A stretch of 64,000 nucleotides of DNA, from NCBI GenBank assembly GCA_009739215.1, contig VSJF01000008.1:248001-312000 (forward strand). The letters are read 5' to 3'. This stretch comes from Floccularia luteovirens. Its lineage: Eukaryota; Basidiomycota; Agaricomycetes; Agaricales; Squamanitaceae. Made by a program: the position numbers and the translations under genes. Under the pieces are notes generated by a model, which did not search any database, was not told where the DNA came from, and worked only from the letters and a program-made list of their open reading frames with translations. Numbering within the stretch: the first letter of the stretch is position 1; each line of letters starts with the position of its first letter. Shown here piece by piece: positions 11,674-23,248 of the stretch.

Positions 11674-12520
11674 ATGTTCTCTCGCTCTCTACTCAATCGT
11701 ATTACCCCAACTTTGAGACCCATCACCTTATCATTTCAACCCCGCACAATGTCTACAAACGCTCAAAACATCTCTCAAGCAGTCATCCACGACCACCGTG
11801 AGGTATATATCAATTTTGTTGTCTTACCTACAACTCACAAAACGAAAACACAGATCGAGGCGTACTATGATCAATACGATATAGCTCGTTCAGCAGGCGA
11901 CACTGCAGCACAAGGTCGTTGGGCGCGTCAATTCTCCTGGGAAGTCGCGCGCCACTCTATTGGAGAAGAACTCGTAGTTTACCCTCTTTTCGAGAAGCAT
12001 CTTGGCCCGAAAGGCAAAGAAATGGCTGACGAAGATCGCAGCGAACACCAGGTTTGTTACTTTTTCGTTTCTGTCAAACGCACTTTCGTGACTGTTTTAT
12101 ATTTAATAACAACAGACAGTCAAAGAACTTCTTGCCAAACTTGAACGCACATCTGTGGATTCTGCACAACACTCCTCTATTCTTGCAGAAGTTATGAAAG
12201 AGTTACGGCAACACATGGAAAGTGAAGAATCTAATGACTTGCCTTCACTTGAACAAGCCATCTCGCAAGAAGACTCACGTAGTGCTGCTACTAGCTTTTC
12301 TCGCACCAAGATGTTTGTCCCTACTCGGTACGTATTCAGTTGACGAATTTTGATTGTAGTTCTCTATTGACGGTCGTACTGTAGGGCTCACCCTAGCGCA
12401 CCTACCAAACCTCCATTTGAGACTCTAGCAGGTCTGATGGCTGCCCCAATCGACAAGTTGAAAGACGCATTTGCCTCTTTCCCATCGGAGCAAGAGAAAG
12501 ATGCTGTAAAAATCAACTAA
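11674..12520 (+). CDS. Hemerythrin/HHE-domain protein
   Basis: Model: join(11674..11802, 11854..12051, 12116..12327, 12385..12520), 224 residues, phases consistent. The HHE signature is complete: HDHRE at 39-43, RHSIGEE with His77 and Glu81, FEKHLG with His92, EH at 107-108, and RQHMESEE with His142 and Glu146. These are the expected ligands of a non-haem di-iron four-helix bundle. Fungal members of this class are cytosolic or mitochondrial and are proposed to handle oxygen, NO or iron. The first 30 residues are basic and rich in Ser, Leu and Pro, and a second ATG lies at codon 29, so two products (mitochondrial and cytosolic) are possible. The tail (PPFETLAGLMAAPIDKLKD) resembles other fungal homologs. 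The start could be either ATG. Confidence 0.92.
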
Positions 12521-12689
12521 ATCAGGGATATTTCTTTTTTTACTCTCATAATGTAATAGTAAGATGACAATAGTGTCATCATGATCAGTATATATGATGC
12601 ATCTCTAGTTCATACACGCTTGTATTCCGTTAATTTGATTTCAACCCAAAATCATGAATACTTACACCTCATATTGGTTACGTGTTAAC

Positions 12690-13151
12690 ATCACCGCATA
12701 GGTATGTACAGCAGAAACCACTAAGCAGACAAGGCGATCAACAGCCCAGTACCACTGCCATCTAATATGTAAACGTACCGACTGAAAATCGAAAATGCTG
12801 TAGTCCTTATTATATCTCCTTACGCAGAGGAAGATATCCAATCTTGTGATGAGATAAACGCCAACATTAACACAGTCATGCTTGCGGCAACGACAGGGCG
12901 CAACTTGGTCCCTTCCACTCACCCTGAAAACTTAGGGGAACTGGGACACATTATTGACGTTATTGATCTATGTAAAGCAATGTAATATCAATGACAGCGC
13001 CGATGTCAATGAGAAGACCAACAATCTGAATGGGTGCTTTAGTTTCCCTTAGTTGGATCATCCAACTTCGCTCGAGGAGAACAGTTTAAACGGAGGTAGT
13101 CTCCAAAGTAATGTCGAAGTAGCATTCTCACCTAGCGGGAGTGGGAATTGA
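12690..13151 (+). pseudogene. Decayed paralog of the small secreted-protein genes at 53252-53815 and 55375-55977
   Basis: The last exon-like segment (from ~12975 to TGA 13149-13151) matches the final exons of the two intact copies. It keeps the Cys-Asn start, the downstream Cys-Phe, the TSLE motif and the FSPSGSGN-type end (FSPAAWN in the minus-strand copy). An upstream segment at ~12831-12900 matches their third exon, with INTVMLAA against INTVILVA. It is broken: TAG at 13050-13052 sits where the intact copies have Glu, and no clear first exon or signal peptide was found upstream. The 3' flank to about 13255 also matches the 3' flanks of the intact copies, so the copied unit included the UTR. 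Confidence 0.75.
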
Positions 13152-13551
13152 AAGAGATATCGCAGGGCGCTAAGTCTAAGAACTCGTTATGTTGGCCAGG
13201 CTGTAGTTTGACTTTATGCAAAATATATGACATTTCATTTTTTGGTGAGGAGGCATATGAACTTGGTAATTTGAGCTCGGCTGATTTTTATTGTACGTCG
13301 TACACTGGCACATCTTGAAGCGTAATCTTGAAGTTGTACTTACCAGCAGACAAGACGAAGTTGAGGCCCAGTTATCATCAGTTTGTCCGGACGGAAGGGA
13401 ATTAGATAGCCGGGATTTTCTTGTTCCTGAGTCACATAAATGTTTGGAATTTCCAAAAAAGAGTACGTAATACGTTACGTATACGTAAGTACACAACGTT
13501 CGAATTTCGAAGTTGTCCAAAAACCTCCAACTCAAATCTCTGACTCAAAAA

Positions 13552-14397
13552 ATGCCTTTGGTCGTATCTATTCCAGATGGGTGAGTATTTGCCGGGGTGT
13601 GCCTTCTCTGACCTGGAATGGGTTCTCACTTTTTTCGTAAATACCTAGTTATGCGTATGTTCCCATCGCACTCCTTTCGACAGTGTGGATCTCCCTCTGG
13701 CAAAACACGCTTGTTAGTAAATATCGCAAACTATCAGGCATTAAATATCCACAATGTCAGTATATTTCTCCATGAAATAAGAGATTCTAGTTTACTTACA
13801 ACTAATATGTATCAGTGTATGCGGAGAAAGCGGAGATGGAAGCTTCGAGAGATGCTTTTCTTTTCAACTGTGCCCAACGTACGGTTTTTACTCCCTACTT
13901 TGCTCCAGTTGATATCTATCATTCTTTAGGTGTTCACCATAACACGCTCGAGTTGATCCCTGTAATTGTCCTAACGTGAGTTTTATTTTTCCCTTCCAGA
14001 TCATCACGTTAACAAGCCTCATAATAACTCAGCACGCTTATTGGAGGACTAAAGCTCCCCATACTCGCTGCTTCTTCTTGTGCGTTATGGTCAGTAGGAC
14101 GTATCTCTTATACTTTTGGATACCTCACCGGGGATCCCAAAAAAGTGAGTGTCAGAGTCATCCGAAATGGACACGTCGAATATTAATCCAAATAAAATCT
14201 TATTTCTGTAGCGTAACACTCCATTGTATGGTGTTAGCTATCTTGGTCTTTTCGGTGAGCATATGAAAAACATCTGGATAGCCCAAATTTTTTTTTTTAA
14301 TTGGAAAACTCTTCTCTTCTCTGTGATAGCTCTACTTGGGAGTTCTGCGTACGCTGCTGGAGGATGGTTCATCAGTGAGATCCAGAAGTTGGTGTAG
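13552..14397 (+). CDS. MAPEG-family microsomal glutathione S-transferase (MGST3-like)
   Basis: Model: join(13552..13580, 13649..13755, 13816..13878, 13930..13975, 14033..14144, 14212..14254, 14330..14397), 155 residues from seven small exons with every phase agreeing. No exon is long enough to stand out as an open frame. The protein starts MPLVVSIPDGYAYVP and contains GIKYPQLYAEKAE, DAFLFNCAQRVHHNTLE (the conserved Asn-Cys-x-Gln-Arg-x-His-x-Asn core of MGST2/3/LTC4S enzymes) and GRISYTFGYLTGDPKKR, with four predicted membrane helices. Length and order fit the family, whose members conjugate or reduce lipid peroxides with glutathione in ER or outer mitochondrial membrane. Fungal members are usually linked to oxidative-stress defence. 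Specific activity cannot be assigned. Confidence 0.93.
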
Positions 14398-14738
14398 ATC
14401 CTTAAAGAAAGGCAGTGATGAGTGGTTTGGGACATATTTTTATATTATATTTGAGCAATGGCAATGTTGAAAATTTTATATTGTAATGGTTGGGAAGACA
14501 CTTCAAGATAGTGAACTTTATGAATGGCAGCCCGGTTCGAATGAACTTGGCTGCCCTTGTTAAGATGATACAAATTATTTTATGACTGACACGTCTCTTT
14601 ACATCCCATGTCACAGTCTCATCGATCAATTACATGAATATCATATAAACAGGTACTACATCGCAAAGGGGAGGAAAATTCATCTATATGTACTTACTAC
14701 AATTATGACTATCACAGGTAATTTTCTTATCGGTACAA

Positions 14739-16073
14739 TCACAGCTCTGGCATCTCTGGCTCGAAGTTACCATTTGTCCACGTATACATATTAATACTAT
14801 CATACAATGCAGAAATTTCCGGATCTATCGCATCGCTTCCAAATTCAAGGTGTTCCTCGGCTACCACGAATTTGACAGCGCAGCGTCTGTAGATCATGGG
14901 GAGCTCCCTCGCTAATATGAAGATGACTTTATCTGTAGTGACTTGGTGCGAATATGTAACGAGTCTGACGTTACGAAGTCGCTTCAATCGGCATAATGCG
15001 CTATCAAAAGCGGACCAATTGATCAATCTGAATTGCCAAAAGTAATCCACCGGCAATATGAGCTCTATATTTTCGAGTTGTCCATTAATTGGGAGGGTTT
15101 TCAATATGCCAACTAAGTTTTCAGTTTTATTTTGAGTTTTGTCTGCATTGTAAAGTTGCAAGCGAATTTTTAGGTTCTTTAGAGCGAATAGGTGAGGCAG
15201 TTTCACCTCAGGTGCTCCTATGCGGACAGAGGGACAGGATGTAAGTCAAAAAGGATTAAAAATTCTGATAAAACACATACTCGAGCCAAGATAACTGAAC
15301 GAGAGGTCTGTAAGGGATTGAGCGCATTGTTTGGTGATGTCTTCAAGGCCGGGGAGAGGGTCGTAGCCAGTGAAGCTGAGGCTTGTCAGTTGTGAAAAGT
15401 CGAATGGGAATTTTTGACTTTTCACAATAAGATCAACATCTCTCTCATGCAAGGTCACTCGCAAAGTCTCTAGTTTTACGCGTTCAAGATTATCAGGTAT
15501 GGTAGATCCAGGTGTTGGCTCCAACACCATATTACCGGAGAACCGAAGATGTTTCAAGTTTCTGAAAGCTGTGAAAATCTCGAGTGGCATGTCCAACGAA
15601 CCAGACAATGTGAAGTCTACAAGAGTTGGCAACTTGAAAATGCGGTACAAGTCGGTGCATAACCTGTCTGGTAAACAATTCCATGAGGACTTGAGAAGGA
15701 CTTCGAATATTTGAACGTGGGTCAGACATTCCATGATGTCGCACAGGAGGGGTGCGTATTTTTCGATGGAAATAGTAAGGCCCCCGGGAGTGCTGATTAC
15801 CAATCGCTTGACAGCTGCACATATTTCCGGGGAGCCTTTTAGAACAGATAGGCATCGTTTTTGTGCCGGAACGAATTTTGGATACACATGGATGATGATT
15901 GTACTGAAGATGTGTTTCCTGCAAGTAATAACAAGAGCATGACAGAGTGTTGCACATGCTCTGAGAGTGTCAATATCATCGTGAAGATTGTCGATAATTT
16001 TGCTGATCAACTCGAAGGGGAAAACGCAGGAATCCATCGTATCACGAAGGGGATTGTGGCTGTAATAATCCAA
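14739..16073 (-). CDS. F-box protein with LRR-like C-terminus
   Basis: Model: complement(join(14739..15217, 15281..16073)), 423 residues. Residues ~15-50 (FPFELISKIIDNL, then DTLRACATLCHAL) fit a fungal F-box, with the Pro-x-Glu-Leu-hydrophobic opening and the Leu-x-x-Cys pattern. The rest has irregular leucine-rich spacings (LVDFTLSGSL, LKHLRFSGNM, LTSLSFTGYD, LTDLSFSYLG, LKNLKIRLQL), typical of the large agaric F-box/LRR family. The intron has a GTATGT donor and a CATAG acceptor. A second in-frame ATG lies at codon 13, so the start is not fixed. The likely role is an SCF ubiquitin-ligase receptor with unknown target. The 3' ends of this gene and the MAPEG gene face each other about 340 bp apart. 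Confidence 0.85.
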
Positions 16074-16952
16074 GTGACAGTTAATTAAACTGCAGCGATT
16101 GACCCGCTTTACTTATTTGGACTGCATTTGGGTCTGAGCTTCTCTCGGCAAAACGGCAGAGTCTGAAAAGTTTCTCCAAATATACTTTGCTGTACAGTAC
16201 ACAGCTGACAGCGTCATTGATTGGCTTTGCACGATAGAGCTATATACTAGGTTCAAATACCTTAGCTCAGGCCAGCCATGAAATCAGTCCGAACGTGGTT
16301 CACCACAAGCGTGAGTTCGTAACCGATAACGACTGCCATCGATGCTGTTCGATTCATAGTCATGATACTCATCACCCTGATGTGCAACTATCACATCTTT
16401 GAGAGTCCCTGCAGGTAGTTATACTTACAATGGCTGTAGTTGTCATATTTGACACGCATACAAATAAACAAAGTTCAAACCTCCAAAGTCATTTAGCGCT
16501 CGCCATCACGTTGTCAACTTGATGCAACAAAATTATGTCATGACTCGCCGGGTTCTCCTTTCCCATCAACACTACTATCAGCTTCAACCCACTGCGGCCA
16601 GCTTCGGCCGGACCCCCCTTTCGCCCACCTCGAATATCTTGCTCATTTCTTAACCTATTAAGTTCAATTGAAGATGTGGCGTCTATTGCATATGCTCAAT
16701 CTACTATTGCAAATGTTTTTATTGAGCACAGTGCGTCCGCCTTTCTGTCACGCTTGCCGGCACAGGCCGTTTAGGAGCCTGAATACCAACTGACGTAATT
16801 TGAGCTTGACGCATCTAGATTTTTGGACGGACGGAGTTCAAATATATACCATTTTGGGACTGTGACACCTTGTGACTGGGGGAAAGGGTGGGTTGAAGAT
16901 AGTAGTCGTCCGGCGAAAGTAAAAGAAGCGTATATAAACAAGATTAATTGAC
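16074..16952. other. Intergenic between two divergent genes
   Basis: No coding region was seen. Both flanking genes start here (F-box gene to the left, membrane-protein gene to the right), so the 880 bp must hold two promoters. A GCGGCCAGC...GGCCGGACC cluster near 16590 is the most GC-rich part. TATATAAA lies at 16930, close upstream of the ATG at 16953. Confidence 0.55.
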
Positions 16953-18000
16953 ATGCCGATAGAGACTTTGCGGATTATAGACACGCCAGAAGCGTCACTC
17001 GCGCCGAGTGCTCTGTGGAAACACTGGAAGGAGATTATACTCCCTGACCATAGGACATATTATGGTGAGTATCCCTTTCGAGGTTTCTTGCTTGTGTATA
17101 TCAACGAAACTTCTTTCTCTACTCTGTATGCGTTAAACAGGATTATTGGAAATAATCTCTCTCGTAGTGCTTGCGCTTAGTGAGTGTTTGTTTCATTGCA
17201 TTACTCCCTCTTGCTGCACATCTTGTTGGAGATATTTACTTGGAATAGGCATTCAGGCTGGAATGGGAGAGTCACTCGTGCAAGCCGTGATTTTATTTCT
17301 TGGGATAGCACCACTGCGAGTATACAATCTTCCTCGATATAAGTAATATTTCTTATACATTTATTTAGGCATTGGTATAGCAATCGACGCAATTCAACAC
17401 ATTCAATGACACGGACACGGACACACATATTGATTGTGACCCTACTATTTTTTATAATGCTGTGTATGTATCACCATCGCGACGTCTCCTTACTAGTGTG
17501 ATGCAAGGGCTGATTTTTAGGGTTTTTATGAAGCATCTCAGATAATTCTCAATATTTTTCGGATTTCTCCCCAGCCCTACAAATCTAGGCGGGAAGTTGA
17601 GCTCGAAATGACGGTTGATGCGTTGATGTGGGGATCTGTTGTCATACGTGAGCAGCTTTCTTATACTATTTTCAATTCACTTTCAAGTCTTATTTCTATT
17701 CCCAACGTTTCCATTGGATTTAATTCACTTACTCCCACTAACCGGTTATTTCTTAAACAAAAAAAAATGCTGCTGTAATACACCACCCGGCTTGCAGTTG
17801 CAATCACAATTATTATCCTGTTCCGCGTTGGACAGAGCGCACGGCACCGCTACAGACAACTCCTTGAGAATGATCCTGAACAGGCTGCCTTTGTTGAAGA
17901 GCTACCATTCCCACCTGAAGAGGAACCTTGGCATAATGAGAACGTTGCTCATGGAATTGAGGACGATTCCCCGTTGGTGGAAGGTGTGGTTCGGTTATAG
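16953..18000 (+). CDS. Putative multi-exon membrane protein, family unknown
   Basis: Working model: join(16953..17064, 17141..17179, 17249..17319, 17381..17461, 17575..17647, 17798..18000), about 192 residues. The first two exons and the last two have strong splice signals; the middle is less certain. The donor after 17461 could instead lie near 17521, and the 17249-17319 exon has weak support. The N-terminus is soluble (IDTPEASLAPSALWKHWKE). Hydrophobic stretches follow (LLEIISLVVLALS, then LVQAVILFLGIAP, then LMWGSVVILAITIIILF). The tail is charged, with GQSARHRYRQLLENDPEQ and an acidic PPEEEPW segment. I do not recognise the family. The acidic cytosol-like tail after the last helix suggests a membrane protein with a C-terminal regulatory or adaptor region, which is inference only. 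Confidence 0.6.
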
Positions 18001-19561
18001 ACCTCATAAGCTCGGAATATGTAGATATCATTCCCGCTACCTTTAGGTAGTGGGTCCTGCAGGTCTGAAAGAAATTTGCGTAATTTCACGATTTCCCGTC
18101 TATTTTGCCTGTTGTAGAGTCTTGATTACAAAAGTTCTTGTAATCGTCGATCATAGTACGTCTCCACAAAAGTCGATTGGTGAAACCCCGGTCTGTGTTA
18201 TTCACTTGCGATAGTTATGTTTCATCCATCGGTCAAACGTATACCACGTACGGTTCCATGATGTTGGGTGCATCTTTCAATGACTTCCAGTGAATGCATG
18301 AGACGTTGTTCGAATTTTATTTGTGTTTTCCCGAGTCATCTGTGCGCCCTCGTTGTCATTTCTGACAGATGATCCGTTCATGCATTTATTTCTACATTAT
18401 TTGGCGAAATCGAGACAATGTCTATTAAGCATCTTTGTACTCTTGTACAGTTCCACAGTATAGCAATTACACGCTATGCTACTCGTAATGCTATTAAATC
18501 AGGTTTAATGACCCATATCAGTCAGTGACAACTGCTTGTGTACGATTTGTTTCTTCATCTCAGTTTTGGAATGTTGTTTCGTGTGGGGAAGGTAACCCCT
18601 TTGAGTTCGGTAGAGACGAAGGTGACAGAGAGGGGAGTTGACGGTTTAATTATGTTGTTCAGTAGTTCAGAGCGTTTCGGATAAAAGATGTATAGGTATG
18701 AGATTGTTGCGGGCTTGAGCAGTGTTAGGTAGGAAGTGGAAGAGAGAGTGAAAGAGAATTACAGGAAGCAGTAGTCTAGACAAAGGAAAACATGCTTGCG
18801 TGCGCGTTTGCGTACAATCTAATCTAATCTGAGGTCATGTGGGGCAGAATGTAATGTGATGTTCATGCGAATCGAAATTTTATGCCATCTTCGTTCCCGA
18901 TGGAAATTATGACCTCTATACCAACTCCTTCAGATATTTCATGTTGATTTTGATAAGTATTTGAACTTGAAAGAGTTACGTCCCGTTCCAATTAACATAA
19001 CTAGTACTTCTTCAATACTTGGTACTTTAAAACAAACTCCTTGAGCAATACAAACCCCCCAACTTCAACCCAATTTCACGCGAATGGTAGCGGGCTCTGC
19101 CGTGCACAAAGCACGGCCTTACCGACTTATTTGTAATGTGAGTTACATTCTTAATGAGTTGTATCAAGAATTTTCTTTAGCAGACGATCTTTGTAGAAAA
19201 GTAACATGTGTTTGGTATATGAAGATCAGACCTCGGTGACCTATAACTTCGGATAAAGCTGGGTGGTCTAACTTCACCAAGACTTTGTTTCACGTTGGTT
19301 ATAAATCATATCGTGCGACGCATATATGGCAGGAGTCCAACTAACACACCACGGCAAGTGTTTCGTAATGAGTCGTAGCACCAAAATTGGCGTTTCAGAG
19401 GATTCCATGTGTATTGAGTTTCTATTGACGACTCTCCTTTAACTACCCTCCCATCAGTCTTCGTTCTGCTTTGTCCCCCCCATCACACTCTCTCCTCTCT
19501 CGTTACTCACCGCAGGTCGGTGCAGAAAAAAACTAAAGCAACCAACAGGAAAAGAAAGGAG
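18001..19561. other. Intergenic, no gene seen
   Basis: No convincing open frame or splice chain on either strand over 1.56 kb. The sequence has TAATCTAATCTAATCTGA near 18818 and a CCGTGCACAAAGCACGG inverted pair near 19099. The last ~100 bases are C/T-rich and lead into the MARVEL-like gene. Confidence 0.5.
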
Positions 19562-20568
19562 ATGGCAGTTGATTATCAAGACTCCAGCAGGTCTGGTAGT
19601 AGGCCAGGATACAAACAAGCCCGCCATTCTCTTGGACGAGGTGTCGGATATCTAAAAGATAGGGCTTTTTATTTTGGTGCGTGGATTTTCTTAAAAACCA
19701 CTTATAACAATAGTTGAAGCTTGAAGTGTTATACAAGGTGTATCGCTTTTCTTGGCAGCTTGCGACCTTATTCTAGGGATTCCGATCCTGACCAAGCTAT
19801 ACATGAAGCAGTCAGAGGGTTCGTTTTCTTTCGTCTCAACGATCTTTGACATTTTTTTGAACAACTTGATTAGTTCCCTTATTTGTCCTCACAACGATCT
19901 TTACGACACTATCATTCATTACGATCATTTGTTTAGCTTTCTTGTACGTCGCTTCTCTTCGTCCCAAATCGTATGCAACGGGGGGGTACTGACGGTATGC
20001 CACCTTTCGTAGATTGAGATGGAGTAGCCTAATAAGAAACGGGCCTATGCCGAGAAGTCCCACATTTACGGATGCAACGTGTTCTACAGCTGTCGCATTC
20101 CTCTTTGTATGTGAGTTCATTTTCTTGTTTAATTGGTTAAAATTTTTGCGATCGGTGTCCTTTTTTAGTATCAGGTGCAGCAATCACATCCGATGTTCCA
20201 TCAAGGTGTTATGCAGGACCGAACCCTCACTTTGTAGTCATTGGAAGGGCATATTGTGGGTTGCTCACGACCGTTTCTGTGTTCACATGGTTAGGCGCTT
20301 TAATAAGTGAGCGTCATTTACCCTTACGTTGATTAGAGTGCCACCGACAAGACAACAATTTTGGCGCTATTTAGTGGTGATACCTTCATCAATGATTTAC
20401 AAAGACGCCCGAGAAGCGCTTGATCTAGCGAAATTACCACCACCAACGTTTCCGGGAGGTGCGGAGCCGATGGTGATGAGATGGTTGACTAGACAGGAAG
20501 CATTTACTGGCGCTGGTATGCATCATGCTCGTTCTGCTTCTATTCGTGGTGCCGGAAGATTGGTGTAA
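19562..20568 (+). CDS. MARVEL-like four-helix membrane protein
   Basis: Model: join(19562..19676, 19759..19818, 19874..19943, 20013..20110, 20169..20306, 20339..20568), 236 residues, all phases consistent. Four hydrophobic segments are seen: CDLILGIPILT; VPLFVLTTIFTTLSFITIICL; STAVAFLFVLSGAAI; and YCGLLTTVSVFTWLGALI. The extracytoplasmic part before the last helix carries a Cys. The N-terminus is basic (RHSLGRGVGYLKDR). The C-terminal ~70 residues are soluble and end in a Gly/Arg/Ser-rich segment. This layout resembles fungal MARVEL-type proteins of the plasma membrane, but the family call rests on topology. Intron 19944-20012 has a GTACGT donor and a CTGAC branch site; if read through it would keep frame but add TGA at 19990. 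The last acceptor (AG before 20339) is the one that preserves phase. Confidence 0.8.
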
Positions 20569-21360
20569 TGAATGATGTTATGGTGGTTTTGTTGGTGTAA
20601 AGGAAAACCATTACGATGATACAGGTATATTCAATTATGTCGACATTGAGGGATCGATGAAGCTTAAAGATTTAGCAAGTTTTCGCTGTTTGTCTTTTTT
20701 CAGGTGGATGTCAGGAACCCTCTTGTAAATATTTTATTTAGACTAGCAGCCTTCGAGTGGGGGCGCATCGTATCTGTAGGCAGTCAACGTAGGATGTATC
20801 AAAGTATATTTCTGAGATGTTAGTCGCGCTATGGGAGCTCATCTTCGGTGTATATACGCTTAGGATGAATTGTAAGCGAACCAATCAATCAAAAGTTCAG
20901 GAACAAATAGTGGGTTACCCGCTGGCGCATGCGTGCGAAGTAGAAAATCTGGTAATTAGTTATCATTAAGAATGTCCTAATCGGAGTCTACGCGGGGAAA
21001 AGGGCAGAATAGGCCGAACTGATTTTGCTTCATGGTGATGGTGACCAAGGGGTGGCGTATTGAATATGATCTAACGTGTTGTAGTGCGAAAGACTGGCCA
21101 TATAAGTAAGAATGAGTTGTGTTTGAAGATGGATGAATGACACTGACATCGTTGGGGTCGTGTATGGCATGGAAGAGAAGATAAATAATCATTGAGCGTA
21201 TCCATTCAGGACGGTGGCTGTCATTTTGTGCCTTTTACCAAATCTAGCCATCCACCCTTCGTCTGCTACCACCACGACCACTGCCGCCCACGACGTCCAA
21301 CGACTTTCCCAACGACACTATCACTATCAACCGATACCAGAAACGTCGCTACAACCAGTA
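20569..21360. other. Intergenic / upstream region of the FHA-RING gene
   Basis: No separate gene was seen. The frame of the next gene stays open back to about 21214, and the residues it would encode (Ser/Thr-rich, with TTTTTAAHDV) look coding-like, but no ATG occurs before 21361. Either the start is 21361, or an upstream exon with its own ATG lies here unrecognised. Confidence 0.5.
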
Positions 21361-23248
21361 ATGGAGCTTAATGCACACACAGGAAGCGAGTCCCCACCGT
21401 CACGGACAACTATTTTGGGTTCCTTCTTGGGCCGTGGGCGCCCACGCAATTCATCTCAATCCCACATTCAACTAGCGATCCCTCAAGACCTTCATCGTGA
21501 TCTGTCACCATCTCCACCGGCACAACAACCCCCTTCACCTAATATCGCTGTTGCTGCTCATAGGCGAGCCAGGCACCAAACTCCTGCACCAGGCCTTCAT
21601 CAAACTGCCAGCGCAGTACCCGCCCCAACAACATCATCATCGGGTCTTGGAATATCCAGTATGCTTCGTCGCCGTCGCTCAGCAGGTAACCTCGCATCAT
21701 CTTCTAACCATCCCACTTCTGCCACACCTGTAGTTGCAGCTGGGCCACCATCGCAGGGGAGTAACAGCACTACTGCAATTGCAATTGGACTCGGAACATT
21801 TCCCTCATCAGCCTCTCGAGCTGCGGGTGTGGCTTCTGCACCACCAAGTGCATCTAGTGGCCCTGCACACCGCATTCGGCTTGTGCCACATCTTGATTCT
21901 CGTCGCACCCTAAGATTTGACGCCATCGCAAGAGATCTAAGGGAGGGTGATCCTGCGCTACGGATTGGGCGCTTTACCGATCGTTCAGGGGGAGGGCTTG
22001 CAGCTATAAATGCACCGAATTCAAACAAACTAGCTTTCAGAAGCAAAGTTGTATCTCGTGCTCATGCGGAGATTTGGGTTGAAACTGGTGGCAAATTTTT
22101 CATCAAAGATACAAAATCAAGTTCGGGGACATTTTTGAACCATATTAGGTTGAGCCCTGCGAATACAGAATCACGCCCATATCCTATCAAAGACGGCGAT
22201 CTCCTACAACTTGGAGTGGACTATCAAGGTGGTGCGGAGGATATTTATAAAAGCGTCAAGATCAAAGTTGAACTTGGCAGAGAGTGGCAAGCTGCTGCAA
22301 ATGCTTTCAAGTATGCGTTATCTAATGCTTGTATGTCATCATTATTGCTAATCACTTTGGTGCATAGTACAAATGCCCTGAAGAACCTCAAAGCTCTCGC
22401 TGTCCCAGTACTACCCACCAAATCTACCGCAGGTAGTTCAAAGGCAGCCAGCAAATCGCAGATACCAGATTGTTGCATCTGTATGTGCCACAAATATTTT
22501 CGCATTCAATGAATTAGGCTTAAACTCGGATGATTCTTTCTCAGGTCTTTTCAGTGTAACGATCCGACAAGCTCTTTTCATTGCACCCTGCTCGCATGCA
22601 TTCCATTTCAAGTGTATACGTCCCCTCCTAGAAGCACATCATCCTGCGTTCTCTTGTCCTCTGTGTCGGACGTATGCAAATTTGGAAGAAGACGTCGAAG
22701 TTGAAAGAGATGATGACGGTGAAGGGCTTGAAGATCTTGAGGAGGCTGAAGAAGAATGTAACGGACCATCAGTCGACAGGGACGTTTCGCCACTTCTTTC
22801 AGGAGGTGAAGGAGAGGCTGAGGACTCGGACGGGATCCAAGGAAGACCGGGTGCTGGAGTTGAGACGGATACTGAAGATGTAGCTACAAACTCTCGGGCC
22901 GCTCAACACAACCACGTGCTACCAAGCCTACCCGGAGATGAACCAGAGAACATCGCAGGTGTTGACGCCGATGCAGATATGGGGGACAGCGTTCCGAGAG
23001 GACTCACAATTCAGGGTACGGCCGGGCATATATATGGGCACCCAGGGTATGTGTCTCCTGTTCAAGGACATGCATATATGCAAGGTCTAGCTTCTGGTGC
23101 AGATATTAGTCCAGATATGGGTCATTCTGGCATGGTGGTGGATGTAGACAGTCCGAATTCTGGTTTGGGAGATATTGGCGTCCTTGGAGAAGAAGATGGG
23201 GATACGGAAGATATAGATGGCACAGTGGGGGGTAAAAGGAAACGATAG
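21361..23248 (+). CDS. dma1: FHA-RING E3 ubiquitin ligase, Dma1/CHFR type
   Basis: Model: join(21361..22310, 22368..22480, 22545..23248), 588 residues. After a Ser/Pro-rich N-terminus, an FHA domain spans about residues 165-310. It has the signature blocks ALRIGRFTDR (phosphothreonine-binding Arg), KVVSRAHAEIW and DTKSSSGTFLNHIRLS. A RING finger follows with Cys352, Cys355, Cys370, His372, His375, Cys378, Cys392 and Cys395 as zinc ligands. The C-terminus is long and acidic and ends in a basic KRKR. FHA followed by RING is the architecture of fission-yeast Dma1 and budding-yeast Dma1/Dma2, which act in spindle-position and mitotic checkpoints by ubiquitinating phosphorylated scaffold proteins. 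The acidic tail is longer than in the yeasts. The start ATG is the first available, but the open frame extends upstream. Confidence 0.93.

Noticed and set aside
16200..16290. Possible tRNA around a GGTTCAAATACC stretch
   Set aside because: No matching acceptor stem, D-arm or anticodon arm could be folded around it.
19987..19995. In-frame TGA inside the MARVEL-like gene, suggesting a nonsense mutation (CGA to TGA)
   Set aside because: The stop lies in a 69-nt intron (19944-20012) with a GTACGT donor, a CTGAC branch site and a TAG acceptor. Its length is a multiple of three, which only makes it look like read-through.
21600..22046. 148-codon open frame on the minus strand
   Set aside because: Antisense shadow of the FHA-domain exon of the Dma1-type gene.
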